From positions 23,133,618-23,197,617 of the forward strand of contig NC_054706.1 of the NCBI RefSeq assembly GCF_016097555.1: a stretch of 64,000 nt of DNA. Direction: 5' to 3'. The position numbers and the translations under genes are program-made. This DNA comes from Gigantopelta aegis. Taxonomy: Eukaryota > Mollusca > Gastropoda > Neomphalida > Peltospiridae. Positions 31,946 to 43,800 of this stretch are shown here, piece after piece. Numbering within the stretch: position 1 is the first letter of the stretch; each line of letters opens with the position of its first letter. Below the pieces are notes generated by a model. That model saw only the letters and a list, made by a program, of their open reading frames with translations, was not told the DNA's origin and did no database searches.

Positions 31946-32339
31946 CCATTTAATATAGTAGTTTTTAATGCTAACTTCCGTAATCATGTGCTGATATAGT
32001 TTAACCAATCATAATCATTGCTGAAATGCCGTCAATGAAGTATTTCGTATAACATATAACATGCCTCGAATTAGCCACAATTTAGCGGCGAATGCGACCA
32101 TAATTTGATGTTTGCGCCTAAATAAATTGCCTTAATCGCACTGCGCGACCTGAACTTAAACCATTATTCTATTTTGTTTTATTTAGCTACAGTTAGCAAC
32201 TGCACCTCCAAAAGCACTCACTTGTAACGGATCACGGGTATTTTAATTTACACATGCAGGTGCGGATTCAGGCGGGGGCGCAAGGAGCCCTCTCCCCTAT
32301 TTTTGTCTAACAATATATATATATATTACAAAATATACA

Positions 32340-32840
32340 AAAATGCAAAGTTTTACAAAACAAAGACGAATATATTGTTAATATGATGGCCCTTATGTCC
32401 ACCTGTCAAAGTACTTTAAATTTTATTTTCAAAAACAGCAACGTGTTTTGATCCCCCTCTATTAAAAAATTAAGGATCCGCGCCTGACATGGTCTTGTTC
32501 TCTCTAGTATCTACTACGAAACCACCTGTAATCTTCTTTAAGAGACGTCATTGTGCGATTACTCGTACCGACTTGTCACATGCGAGAACACCTAACTCTA
32601 ACTTTAGTTTTATACGTTCTGATTTTGTAGGTCATATTTTGTCGAGCACGGACGTTGTGGTAGATAATGGGTCAAAATTCGGACAGAATGTTCAAGTTCA
32701 TCTCATTGGTTAATAAATTAACGAACTTTTACAAAACAAAGACGAATATATTGTTAATATGATGGCCATGCTTATGTCAAACATGTTTATTAACAAATAC
32801 ACGGTGAATGCTGTTTGTCTTTGTTTTGTAAAAGTTCATT
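32340..32840. repeat. Inverted repeat with ACTTTTACAAAACAAAGAC arms
   Basis: AACTTTTACAAAACAAAGAC (32724) is inverted at 32816-32836, and GTCGAGCACGGACGTTGTGG (32641) is inverted at 32890-32912 with some drift. A further copy of GTTTTACAAAACAAAGACGA is at 32350. It is a decayed foldback element. The ORF at 32489-32713 has no recognised motif and lies in its arm. Confidence 0.5.
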
Positions 32841-32923
32841 ACATCATCGACCAATGAATTATTTTGCCTAAATTGTGAGCCGTAACTTCCACAACTTCCG
32901 TGTTCGACAAAGTGTTTTTATGT

Positions 32924-33402
32924 ATGGTCTCACTACACATTTGTCATCTGCCATTGAAATCCATGTTAAATTGCCCAACGTCAAATGAAGATTGCCAATA
33001 GAGCGGGTTCTCGTTGGCACTAACAACATACACCATTGCGAACATACATTATATAAGCATTTATTTTCACTCCATAATTGAGAACATTTCCGTCTGAGTT
33101 GTTTGCTATAAGACCGTATCTGGCTGTAGTATCGGTCCGAACAGGTGGTTCATTAACCGATTCACTCCAGCTATCTCTTGCGCTATACACTCAAGCCCCA
33201 AAACGTCAATGCACAATATTACAAAAATGGCATGGTAAAAATACAGTCAGAAGGCTTACCACTAAACATACATATTGTTTTAATTCTTCGCCAATTCCCA
33301 GAAGTGTATATGTGAACCACAACACATGCCACAATTAGGAACTCTAGTGGACCATGATGAATGAACTATCACCCGGAAGTCAACTGTGTAGTGAGACCTA
33401 TC
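32924..33402. mobile_element. TIR element with GGTCTCACTACACA ends
   Basis: GGTCTCACTACACA at the left and TGTGTAGTGAGACC at the right are perfect inverted repeats, each bordered by TAT. The 86-codon frame inside (33078-33338) matches nothing I know. It is a non-autonomous element of unknown superfamily. Confidence 0.55.
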
Positions 33403-33461
33403 ATAACCATTATTTAATTTGATTGGAGAAAAATAAAGTGAATGAAAAGCGTGTAAGTATC

Positions 33462-34054
33462 CAATCTAATTAAAATTAGCTCCACTATTACATGTGGATC
33501 TAACACCAGCCAGTTGGAGCTCATGTCCACCAATCAAAACCTTACTTGCAGAATCCTGCCAGTGATTTAAAAATAATTTGAAAACATTCCGAATTATCCT
33601 GAGGGTATATGACATGTTTCGTGTGAATTACGAATGCCTTAAAACATGTTTTATTTTATAAAATAAATAATTTGTAATGTAAAACTGAAGACTGATTTAG
33701 TTGGGTTTTTTTTTATAAATAAATAAATATTTTTTAATGTAAAATTGAAGACTGATAACCCATCCTGTACGTATTGGTATGGTTCGCTGTACTGCGGCCA
33801 CTAAAATAGACTCGCCCGATATTTTTAGAACTTGTATGCTCCCAAATAACGTTATAAAAGGCGACGTGTGATTGGTCAATATTTAAATTATTATTTACAG
33901 ACGAAATGTTACCTGGACATTGGGGACTACGCAGTGTTGTTAGTTTTAAATCACTGGCAGGATTCTGCAAGCAAGGTTTTGATTGGTGGTCATGAGCTCC
34001 AACTGGCTGGTGTTAGATCCACATGTAATAGTGGAGCTAATTTTAATTAGATTG
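33462..34054. mobile_element. Mutator-like MITE, copy 3 (593 bp), complete
   Basis: Ends CAATCTAATTAAAATTAGCT and AGCTAATTTTAATTAGATTG are perfect inverted repeats. The 9-bp duplication GTAAGTATC lies at 33453-33461 and 34055-34063. Sub-terminal GGATCTAACACCAGCCAGTT is mirrored at 33999-34018. It sits about 200 bp upstream of the first recognised exon of the Deltex-like gene. Confidence 0.85.
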
Positions 34055-34261
34055 GTAAGTATCCAACATGATCTACTTTGGTATTTTGCGTCTGCTGTTA
34101 TTCAGAGTTTCAGCAGATAATCGATTATTTCGTAAACACAAAAAAGAAGATAATTAGTCGGCAGGGTCTGTAGAACGATAATTGATTGCACACGTGTGAT
34201 ATCAACAAACACAGCAACAACGTTAACTGCATAAGCTAACATTGTTCTGTTTAACCTGCAG

Positions 34262-34878
34262 TGTCCAAGAAGAGGTTACCGTTATGCAAAAGTTCCTGAA
34301 CCTAATAAGGATTATGAACTGCAGCAGTTTGATTCTTATAAAGATCATCCAAGGGCAACTAATTGCACCGTACAACTAATTGCACCGTACAACTAATTGC
34401 ACCGTACAACGCAACAGGTCTCAGAGAAATAATTTTAAGGGCGCAAGCACTGCGCCAGTCTCAAAGAAAAAACAGTACAATACAATGAATGGTCTAAAAA
34501 TCACGTGCTACATCGGTGACGTTACCAGAGCTGAGGCAGAAGGAATTGTGATTGGAGAAGGGCGTAGCATGACGAAACTCAGCATGGTGACGAAGGCTCT
34601 CTGCGCGAATGCTAAGATCAAGTATAATGATTTGCGTGACAGTGTCAACATTGAGTATGGCACATTGCATCTGAAGGATGGAAGCGTGTATTCTATTCAT
34701 GCAGACAGCAGGTGGCCGCAGCTACGGTTCCGAACTATACTCATGGCGGTAGTGTCGAAGTGCAACAAAGGGGATGAAAAAAACTGGAAGAGACAGATGA
34801 AAGATCTGCACACAAATATATTATATGAAGCGGACAAGGCACGTTTAAGATCTCTCGCCATACCTCTCCTGGGATCAG
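34262..34878 (+). CDS. Deltex-like gene, exon 1 seen: N-terminal linker and first half of macrodomain 1
   Basis: The acceptor is CCTGCAG|TGT (AG at 34260-34261) and the donor CAG|GTAAAT. The open frame from 34262 ([14 protein letters not shown]) fits the macrodomain frame only if two of three 17-bp units (AACTAATTGCACCGTAC, 34358-34408) are ignored. The exon then has the length (583 nt) demanded by a phase-0 start and phase-1 end. The macrodomain-like part starts [20 protein letters not shown] and ends at [10 protein letters not shown]. The usual NAAN of ADP-ribose binders is absent (IVIGEGRSM instead), so ligand binding is doubtful. Confidence 0.75.
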
Positions 34879-37800
34879 GTAAATGTTTGAATCTTATATT
34901 TCTCTCTTTAACGACAATGTTTGTATCTCCGTTAAAAAACCAAGCAATCCTTTTTATTTAAGGATACCGCCAGTATATTAATTGAACGTGTTTATTAACA
35001 TTATTTCGTTTTAAATTCAAGTACGGTTTTTTGCATGTTTTCGTTTTCATGAACAATCCTTTTTTTGAGTATCCTTTCCCTTCATATAAAACTTCGTCTG
35101 GAAAACAATACACCCTCCTCCATACTTAAAATTTCAACGTGTATCTTCGCTAAAACGTATTCGTACGAAACGGGGGGGGGGGGGGGGCGGGGGGGGGCAG
35201 GGGGGGGGGGTCAACTGCCCATCCAGGTCCGGAGCAAATCCTCAAATTCGAGCAAACAAAATAGAGATATTCGGGCAAAATTAGCTTACCTGAGACCTTT
35301 TCATCATGGATTTCCATTATTCTAACCGCAGAATTAGCTGTAATCCATGTAAAAATGCGTAGTGATTCGTTTGTAACCATATGTCGCCGTTTGGCAGTAA
35401 TGCTAATATGAATAAAAGTTGTTATCCAGATTCGGGCATTTTCTTTTAATTCGGGCAAAAATCAGCTTGCCCCCCTCTCACCTACAAAAATGGAGCCCGT
35501 ACGCCCATGTTGAACACCTCAATGCGTTTAATCACAGGAGAGATGTAAAATGTCTACCTACATATTACTACTGATATAGCTTTTTGATTTTGTTGTTTAC
35601 AGGAAGAGCAGGAGCTTCCATCGACGATGCTGCTGATTCATTAGTACAGTCACTCTCCCGATTTAAACCCAATTGTTTGAAACGCGTTCTGGTTGTGAGC
35701 CAGGTTCCTAATAACATAGTACAGCACTGCAAAGGGATGTTTTTAGAAGAGTTTGGTGACAGCACAATGGTATTGCAGCAGAACAGATCCTCGGGCAGAG
35801 ACGTTCATGGTAATCAGCGTATAAACGTAGAGGCACAGACACTTGATCGTAATGTAACTTGGGAGGCGTCGGCGGGCCACTTGGAATAATACTCCTACAC
35901 AACTGGTGTAACCACGACGTTTAATATCCCAGTTGTGGGTTACTGGTGGGGAAAACCCAATCGGAAAATAGGTCCACCGAGGGGAAACCCCAATTAGAGA
36001 ATGTGTCCACCAAGAGGGTTCGATCAGCTCAGTTGGTAGAGCACCGGACTCTCGTTTTGAGAGTATGTGGTTCGAATCCCCTCAGTGGAGGTTGATTTTT
36101 CTGATACATTTGGAGCCGACGTAGGGGACTGGGTGTGTTCTTAACACAAGAATACAATTATAACTCAGTTAGAACCCGTAACAGTTCAGCCGAGCTAGAT
36201 CTCACACCTTATTAGAGAGGAAACCCGCTATAATATGTTCACAATCAACAACACACACGTACCCAAAGGCACCCGCGCATACATTTACCTGTAAAAACAT
36301 GATACAAATTCAAAATAACATACCACACATATTCCACATTCACATACTAAACTCCAGTAAAAAGGCACTAATAAGTTTTAGTTGTTATTGATATCGCATG
36401 TGTGAGGTTGTTATATAACTCGCAATAGCCTTTATCCGTGTATACAGGTCAGGCCTGGTGCTTATAAAACTTTTATAGAATTCATACTCGAGACTCTAAT
36501 AGAGTCTGAAACACTAATGCCATGACAACGCCATACAAATTGTATGCGTGTGACGTCATTAGAAATTGAGTCAGGGCCCATATTTTCGAAGCCATCTTAG
36601 CGTTACGAAATCGTAAAACCGTCGTAGGTTGTGACGTCACTACAGCACACGCCATAGTGACGTCATAGCTTACGATGATTTTACGATTTCGTAGGCTAAG
36701 ATAGCTTCGAAAATATGGGCCCTGGACTCTAAAACGTTTTACAAGCACGGGCCCTGGGGTTACTTATTGCCTTCCAGTTATAAAAAACCCATTTAAATAT
36801 TGTAGTTTTTTTCTCATATATTTTCTACAGCCACAAATTTTACTACATGAATATGCACAGTTTACACACATCCACACACAAAACATACCGCACACAAAAT
36901 AACATATGCTACATACACAACTTAGGGTAATAGGTTAACGAAGTAGGTTATTGCTTTATCCTGTGGTGATAAGGATGAGAAACTCCATTCGTTCTGCAAT
37001 GGATAAAGCGGACAACGTACTTATTAACCAGGGGGCGGGACGAAGTAGTAAAACGCTCGCTTTATGTGCGGTCGGTGTGGGATCGATCTCCGTCGATGCA
37101 CCCATTGGGCTATTTCTCGTTCCAGTCAGGATGTGGTATGTGCTATCCTGTCTGTAAGATGGTGCATATAAAAGATCCCTTGCTGCTAATGAAAAAACAA
37201 CTGTTGCGGGTTTCCTCTCTAAGATGTCAAATTACCAAATGTTTGACATTCAATAGTCGATGATTAATAAATCAATGTGCTTTAGTGGTGTCGTTACACA
37301 AAATAAAGTTTTTTTTAGCAGCCATACCTCGTACTTCGTTAATGGAGAATACCTTTATCTCTCTATTCATTTTTGTACAGCGCTCGCCTGATGCGTGATC
37401 GATCTAGGATCGATTCCCGTCAGTGGGTCCATTGGGCTATTTCTCGTTCCAGCCAGTGCTCCATAACTGGTGTAACAAAGGCTGTGGTATGTACTATCCT
37501 GTCTGTGGGATGGTGCATATAAAAGACCCCTTGCTGCTAATCGAAAAGAGGGTTTCCTCCCTCAATATCTGTGTGGTCCATAACCATATGTCTGACGCCA
37601 TATAACCGTAAATAAAATGTGTTGAGTGCGTCATTAAATAAAACATTTCTTTCCTTCCTTCCTATTAATTTGTGATTTAGGAGATGATCTATATCTACAT
37701 TTTTTTTTTAAATCCCACTGCCCCCTTTCCTTTCTTTCCCTTGAATTCCATCTTAATTCTTCCCGATCTGGCAGCTCCTACTATCTTTCAACTTCTTTCG

Positions 37801-40800
37801 CTCTCCACATCCCAGTCCTCGTCTCTACAACCATGACAGGTGCTTGTCTCTTGTGGCCAACCACGCCACACACCTGCCATTTCCCATCAGCTAAAATATA
37901 TACACATTTTTATATACCGTGCCGATTATAGTCCTCTTTGAATTTCATTTTAGCACCTTCAACATTAACAGCTAACACACCATCTGACTGTAAAGGCAGC
38001 AGACCAGTGGACATGCACGTATTTCAAAATGGCCTTAAGTTTAAGGTGCATCTGATGAACATTTTCGAGGTTAATGCACAAGTGATAGTAACTGAAGAAG
38101 GTTCACACTTGAATGATATGAGTCTTGTCACACAGACGTTGTATAAACAACAAGGCTTGGAGCATAACGAGTGGAGAGAGAAACTTTTGAGTAAATACGA
38201 AACTCTGAAGGTTGGACAAGTGTACGTGATGAGGATGCATACAGAATTACCTTTCATATATTCATTCATCGCAATTATGTCTCAATATCTTGCCAAAAAT
38301 TAAGTGAGGTGGAAGAAGGAAATGACAGAGATCTATTCAAATATTGTCAGAAAGGCAGATGAAATGAGAACCAGAGCCGTTGTCATGCCTTTGCTTGGAA
38401 GTGGTGAGTGTCTATTTTGTTTCATTATTATTGCCCGTTATAGTGTTCCCAGCTCCATCCACACACATTCGGTTTTGAAAGGCTCGAGTATTTCTGTCGG
38501 TTTTATATGATGTATGCAAACCAACTGCTCATATTTCGAGACCCATTCCCTTAATTGAAGAAAAGCAATGCAGTAGTGCAATTGTTTAGGAAACAACACT
38601 CAATACACATGCCCATATAGGTTATAAATCAGTATGACTCTGGACACTTCATCATGCTTAATGGTGCGATTCACACACGATATAGTATAATTTTGTATTA
38701 CTAATTATTCAAAACTGAAAGCCTGCAACTGGTATGCCAAAAGCGATGGCATGTGCCGTCGTGTGTGTAAAAAGGTACATTAGTAAATATTGAAAAAAAG
38801 CAGCCTATGCGACTAACGTATTTCTTCTTCAACAGTTTACAAATTGACTCAGATTTTTAAAATTGGAATCCAAGATCTCATGATTCTATGCTCTTTTTTA
38901 AACTCAGTCTACAGATACAATTTATAAAATTAATAAAAGTAATATGACTTTCATATGTGATGAATAACATTCGTGTTCCAGTTCAATCAACAGGCAGAGC
39001 AGGTGCTCCAGTCGAGTTGGCGATAGACGTTTTACTTAACTCGATGTCGACAGAACCCAGAGATTACTTCGAGGAAGTTCACTTGGCTGTTACGGACGAA
39101 ACGATTTACGACAAGGTTGTGAAGGAATGTCAGAAGCTAAATTCTAAACCAGCAACAGAGTCGAATGATGCCTGGATTTCCAGTAAGTAATCGTATTTAA
39201 TAAGGAATATACAAATACAAACTCTACGTCAGCATCAGAGTCGAAGGAGGCCTGGGTTTCCAGTAAGTAACCATATTTAATAAGGAATATACGAATACAA
39301 ACTCTACGTCAGCATCAGAGCCGAAGAAGGTCTGGGTTTCCAGTAAGTAACCATATTTAATGAGGAATATACGAATACAAGCTCAACGCCAGCATCAGAG
39401 CCGAAGGAGGCCTGGGTTTCCAGTAAGTAACCATATTTAATGAGGAATATACGAATACAAGCTCAACGCCAGCATCAGAGCCGAAGGAGGTCTGGGTTTC
39501 CAGTAAGTAACCATATTTAATGAGGAATATACGAATACAAGCTCAACGCCAGCATCAGAGCCGAAGGAGGTCTGGGTTTCCAGTAAGTAACCATGTTTAA
39601 TGAGGAATATACGAATACAAACTCAACGCCAGCATCAGAGCCGAAGGAGGGCTGAGTTTCCAGTAAGTAACCATATTTAATAAGGAATATACGAATACAA
39701 ACTCAACGCCAGCATCAGAGCCAAAGGAGGTCTGGGTTTTCAGTAAGTAACCATATTCAATAGGAATATATGAATACAAACTCTACGCCAGCATCAGAGC
39801 CGAATGAGGTCTGAGTTTTCAATAAGTAACCATATGTAATAAGGAATATACGAATACAAACTCAACGCCAGCATCAGAGCCAAAGGAGGCCTGGGTTTCC
39901 AGTAAGTAACCATATTTATTAAGGAATATACGAATACAAACTCTACGCCAGCCTCAGAGCCGAATGAGGTCTGGTTTTTCAGTAAGTAACCATATTTATT
40001 AAGGAATATACGAATACAAACTCAACGTCGGCATCAGAGCCGAAGGAGGCCTGGGTTTCCAGTAAGTAACCATATTTAATAAGGAATATACGAATACAAA
40101 CTCAACGCCAGCATCAGAGCCGAAGGAGACCTGGGTTTCCAATAAGTGAACATATTTATTAAGGAATATACGAATACAAACTCAACGCCAGCATCAGAGC
40201 CGAAGGAGGCCTGGGTTTCCAGTAAGTAAACATATTTATTAAGGAATATACGAATACAAACTCAACGCCAGCATCAGAGCCGAAGGAGGCCTGGGTTTCC
40301 AGTAAGTAAACATATTTATTAAGGAATATACGAATACAAACTCAACGCCAGCATCAGAGCCGAAGGAGGCCTGGGTTTCCAGTAAGTAAACATATTTAAT
40401 ATGGAATATACGAATACAAACTCAACGCCAGCATCAGAGCCGAAGGAGGCTTGTGTTTTCACTAAGTAAACATATTTATTAGAATCCTTCTAGTCCATAC
40501 AGACTGTCTGTCAATCCGTCTGTCTGTTCGTCTGTCCCAAATATAGTTTTCCAATATTTTCACAATGCCTCAAGATATTGAGATAAGCTTTATTTTGCAG
40601 TTTCAGATTAATTTTGACTTTCAATACGATTTGCCCATTTTGGACAAAATTATGGCCCTTGAAATTAGGAAATACGAAGGTTCTTGGGCGCGGTAGAGGA
40701 CATTATCACAAATACTGTTTTAGCAGTACTATAAGAATTCTGGATAAATTTGAATTATAGCCTTTTCGCTCTATAAACCAATGTACTACTGAAACGTAAA

Positions 40801-43800
40801 TCGAAAACGCCTATTCTAGAAGAGAGTACAATTAATGCAAACACAAGAATGAGAGAGACAGAGAGACAGAGAGAGAGAGAGACAGAGACAGACATATACA
40901 GACAGACTGTGTGTGACAGACAGATGGACATTGCGGGTCCTTTTGCACTTTTCATTTGGTGTGTTACTGTCAGTACCATACAGAGCCCGCATGTGTTTTT
41001 GAAAGGGGAGGGCACTGTCAGTGAGATGGCTCGAGGGATAGAAATTTGATGACTTGAAGGGTCCGAATCTTTTAGTGGGAGTTCGGGGGCATGCTCCACA
41101 TTTTGAGTTTCAAGTGTTCAAATATGGCACGCCGTGGTATGTGATTTTGTGTCTGTGTGAAAATGTATATAAAAGATCCCTTAATGGAAAAATGTAGCGG
41201 GTTTCCTCTGATGACCAAGAGTCAGAAATACCAAATGTTTGACATCCAATTGTGCTCTAGTGGTGTCGTTAAACAAAACAAACATTTTGTTTCATTGCCA
41301 ATGCACAATGCTAATTAAAAGTACTTCTTCCTCAAAGGGGCGGGACGTAGCCCAATGGTAAAGCGTTCGCTTGATGCGCGATCGGTCTAGGATCGATCCC
41401 CGTCGGCAGGCAAATTGTCGTGGTGCACTGGCTGGAACGAGAAATAGTCCAATGGGCCCACCGACAGGGATCGATCTCAGACCAACCGCGCATTGAGCGA
41501 ATGCTTCACCACTGGGCTACGCCCTGCCCTCTGTTGTGATAGAGTCTAGCTCGAGTGTCCTCTGTCGTGTTTCTATTATATGTGAGAATAACGTTAGAGA
41601 TGACTGTGTGTAATACTTCAAGCTAGATGTAGTCTTGGGGGTATGAGCCCTGACCGTCTGTCGGCTGCTTTTACACAGAAAGGAGAGCTGATCTTAACCA
41701 TATATATGGTTTCAACTCCCAATGTAGGAGACCTGCCACTTTATAACGTGCACCACTTTATAACGTGCACCACTTTTATAGCGTGTATCAGTACAGGCGC
41801 AAAAACCCTTTCTGTGGCATCCGTAAACAAAGGAATGTTTGAAGGCACACACGGATGTGCAAATGATAATGTATATACTACTCAAAAGAATTTAAGGGTC
41901 AAAAATTTATAACCAAATAAGTTTCAGAGTGTATTAGATTGATGATGTAAACTACACCAAAAATTTAATTTATTGTTCCATATTTACAAAAAAACACAAA
42001 TAAACGTCACTGTATACAAGAAAGTCACATGACATGCTGTCAAAGTTGAAGGTTGTCAAACATGGATTTTACACATTAGAACATTCGTTTAATAGTGTGT
42101 GAATCCACCCCTGGCGCGAATACACTCGACACATCGTTGCCTCATGCTGTTGATCAGACGTCTGAAGAACTCTTGGGGAATGGCCTGCCACTCTGCCATA
42201 AGAAGTTGACCCAGGTCATGAAGGTTGGCCGGAGGGGCATGGTTATCCCGAACTCTCCTGCCTAATTCGTACCAGGCGTGCTCTATTGGGGCCAATTCAG
42301 GCGAATATGCTGGCCAATCCATCCTGGCGATACCTTGTTGTCTGAGAAAGTCCGTTACCACCCTGGCGCGGTGGGGTCTGGCATTGTCATCCTGCAGAAC
42401 TGCCCCGCCGCCAATCTGCTGAAGGCCTGGGAGAACCAACGGCCGGACAATCTCATTCAGATAGCGGATTCCATTCAGATTGCCATCCACCACATAGAGG
42501 GGGTCCTGTGGTGGATAGAGATGCCGCCCCACACCATGACGCTGCCACCACCGAACCGGTAACGTTGTCTAACGTTAACGTCAGCGAAGCGCTCCCCAGG
42601 ACGTCTATAGACACGAACCCGACCGTCGTTGAACTGGAGACTAAACCTGGACTCATCAGTGAACATCACTCGACCCCACTGAACACGTTGCCACCGCAGA
42701 TGAAGTGTGCACCAGTGAAGTCTGGCCGTTCTGTGACGTGGTAGGAGTGGTGGTCGAACAGCCTGGCGATGGCAGCGTAGATTATTGGCTCTCAGACGAT
42801 TGTGTATGGTTTGATCAGACACTCGAGTTCCAGTCGCAGTCCGCAGATTGTCACGTAATCAGCGTGCAGTGGTTGTGCGTTGACGTAGAGCCATATTGGT
42901 GATGCAGTGGTCCTCTCTATTTGTAGTGCTTCGGGGTCTTCCCGAACGTGGACGATTTCGAACAGAATTCGTTGCTTGGTACCGTTGCCACAGTCGGCCA
43001 ACGACACTCTGACTGACACCAAGTCTCAGAGCAACATTTCTTTGCGTATTGCCATCCTGAAGCCAAGCAACAGCCCTTCCTCGATCTTCGATAGTCAGTT
43101 GACGTCGTACCATTGTCGAATTTGGAGTGTGCACCGTACACGAACGCAAGCTCCAATTATACGGAAATTCAGCATTGGGAACATGGAATACACATGCAAA
43201 GCGTACAAATGAAGCGCTTTGTGAAAAAGCAAGTTATGGACACTTAGCAGACCTTTCGCTTTCGCCCTAATTTACGTGCAAATGTAAGCATGTTTTCGCC
43301 ATTAGAACTAGTCGACAGTGTCAATGACAGTGGATTTTAATTCATTTATGGGTTGCTTAGACCCACTTTCGTCAAAATGGAACAATACCATGCGTGACAT
43401 TATGGTCTAGCTAATATAATTGACATTCAGAAAATAATGTCGAAAATATCGTCTGACCCTTAAATTCTTTTGAGTAGTATATATATAGTGCAGCAAACGA
43501 CTGTAAGTATTTTACAAACATATTGCTTAAATTATTTTAAAGTGCTCTAAAAAAAAACAATGAAGTTGGAGAGTTTACAGCTGTCATTACAAGTTTCCTC
43601 GTCAGAAGGTATCTTGATTATTATATTATGGTAACAGCATCCAGGATTGTTACCTTTTTATTGTTCAATTTCTGCAGGTAGCAGAGTCTCAGGCTTCGTT
43701 GCAGGATTCCAACAACCTCAGCAAGTCGACGGTGAGCATTTAACACTCACTAGCTCTGAAAATCAAAATACAAAAGATGCTGCCACGACAGAAAACGAAA

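Noticed and set aside
36018-36090. tRNA gene
   Set aside because: D- and T-arm motifs are present, but position 33 is not T and the acceptor stem does not pair. The head matches a SINE head at 24600.
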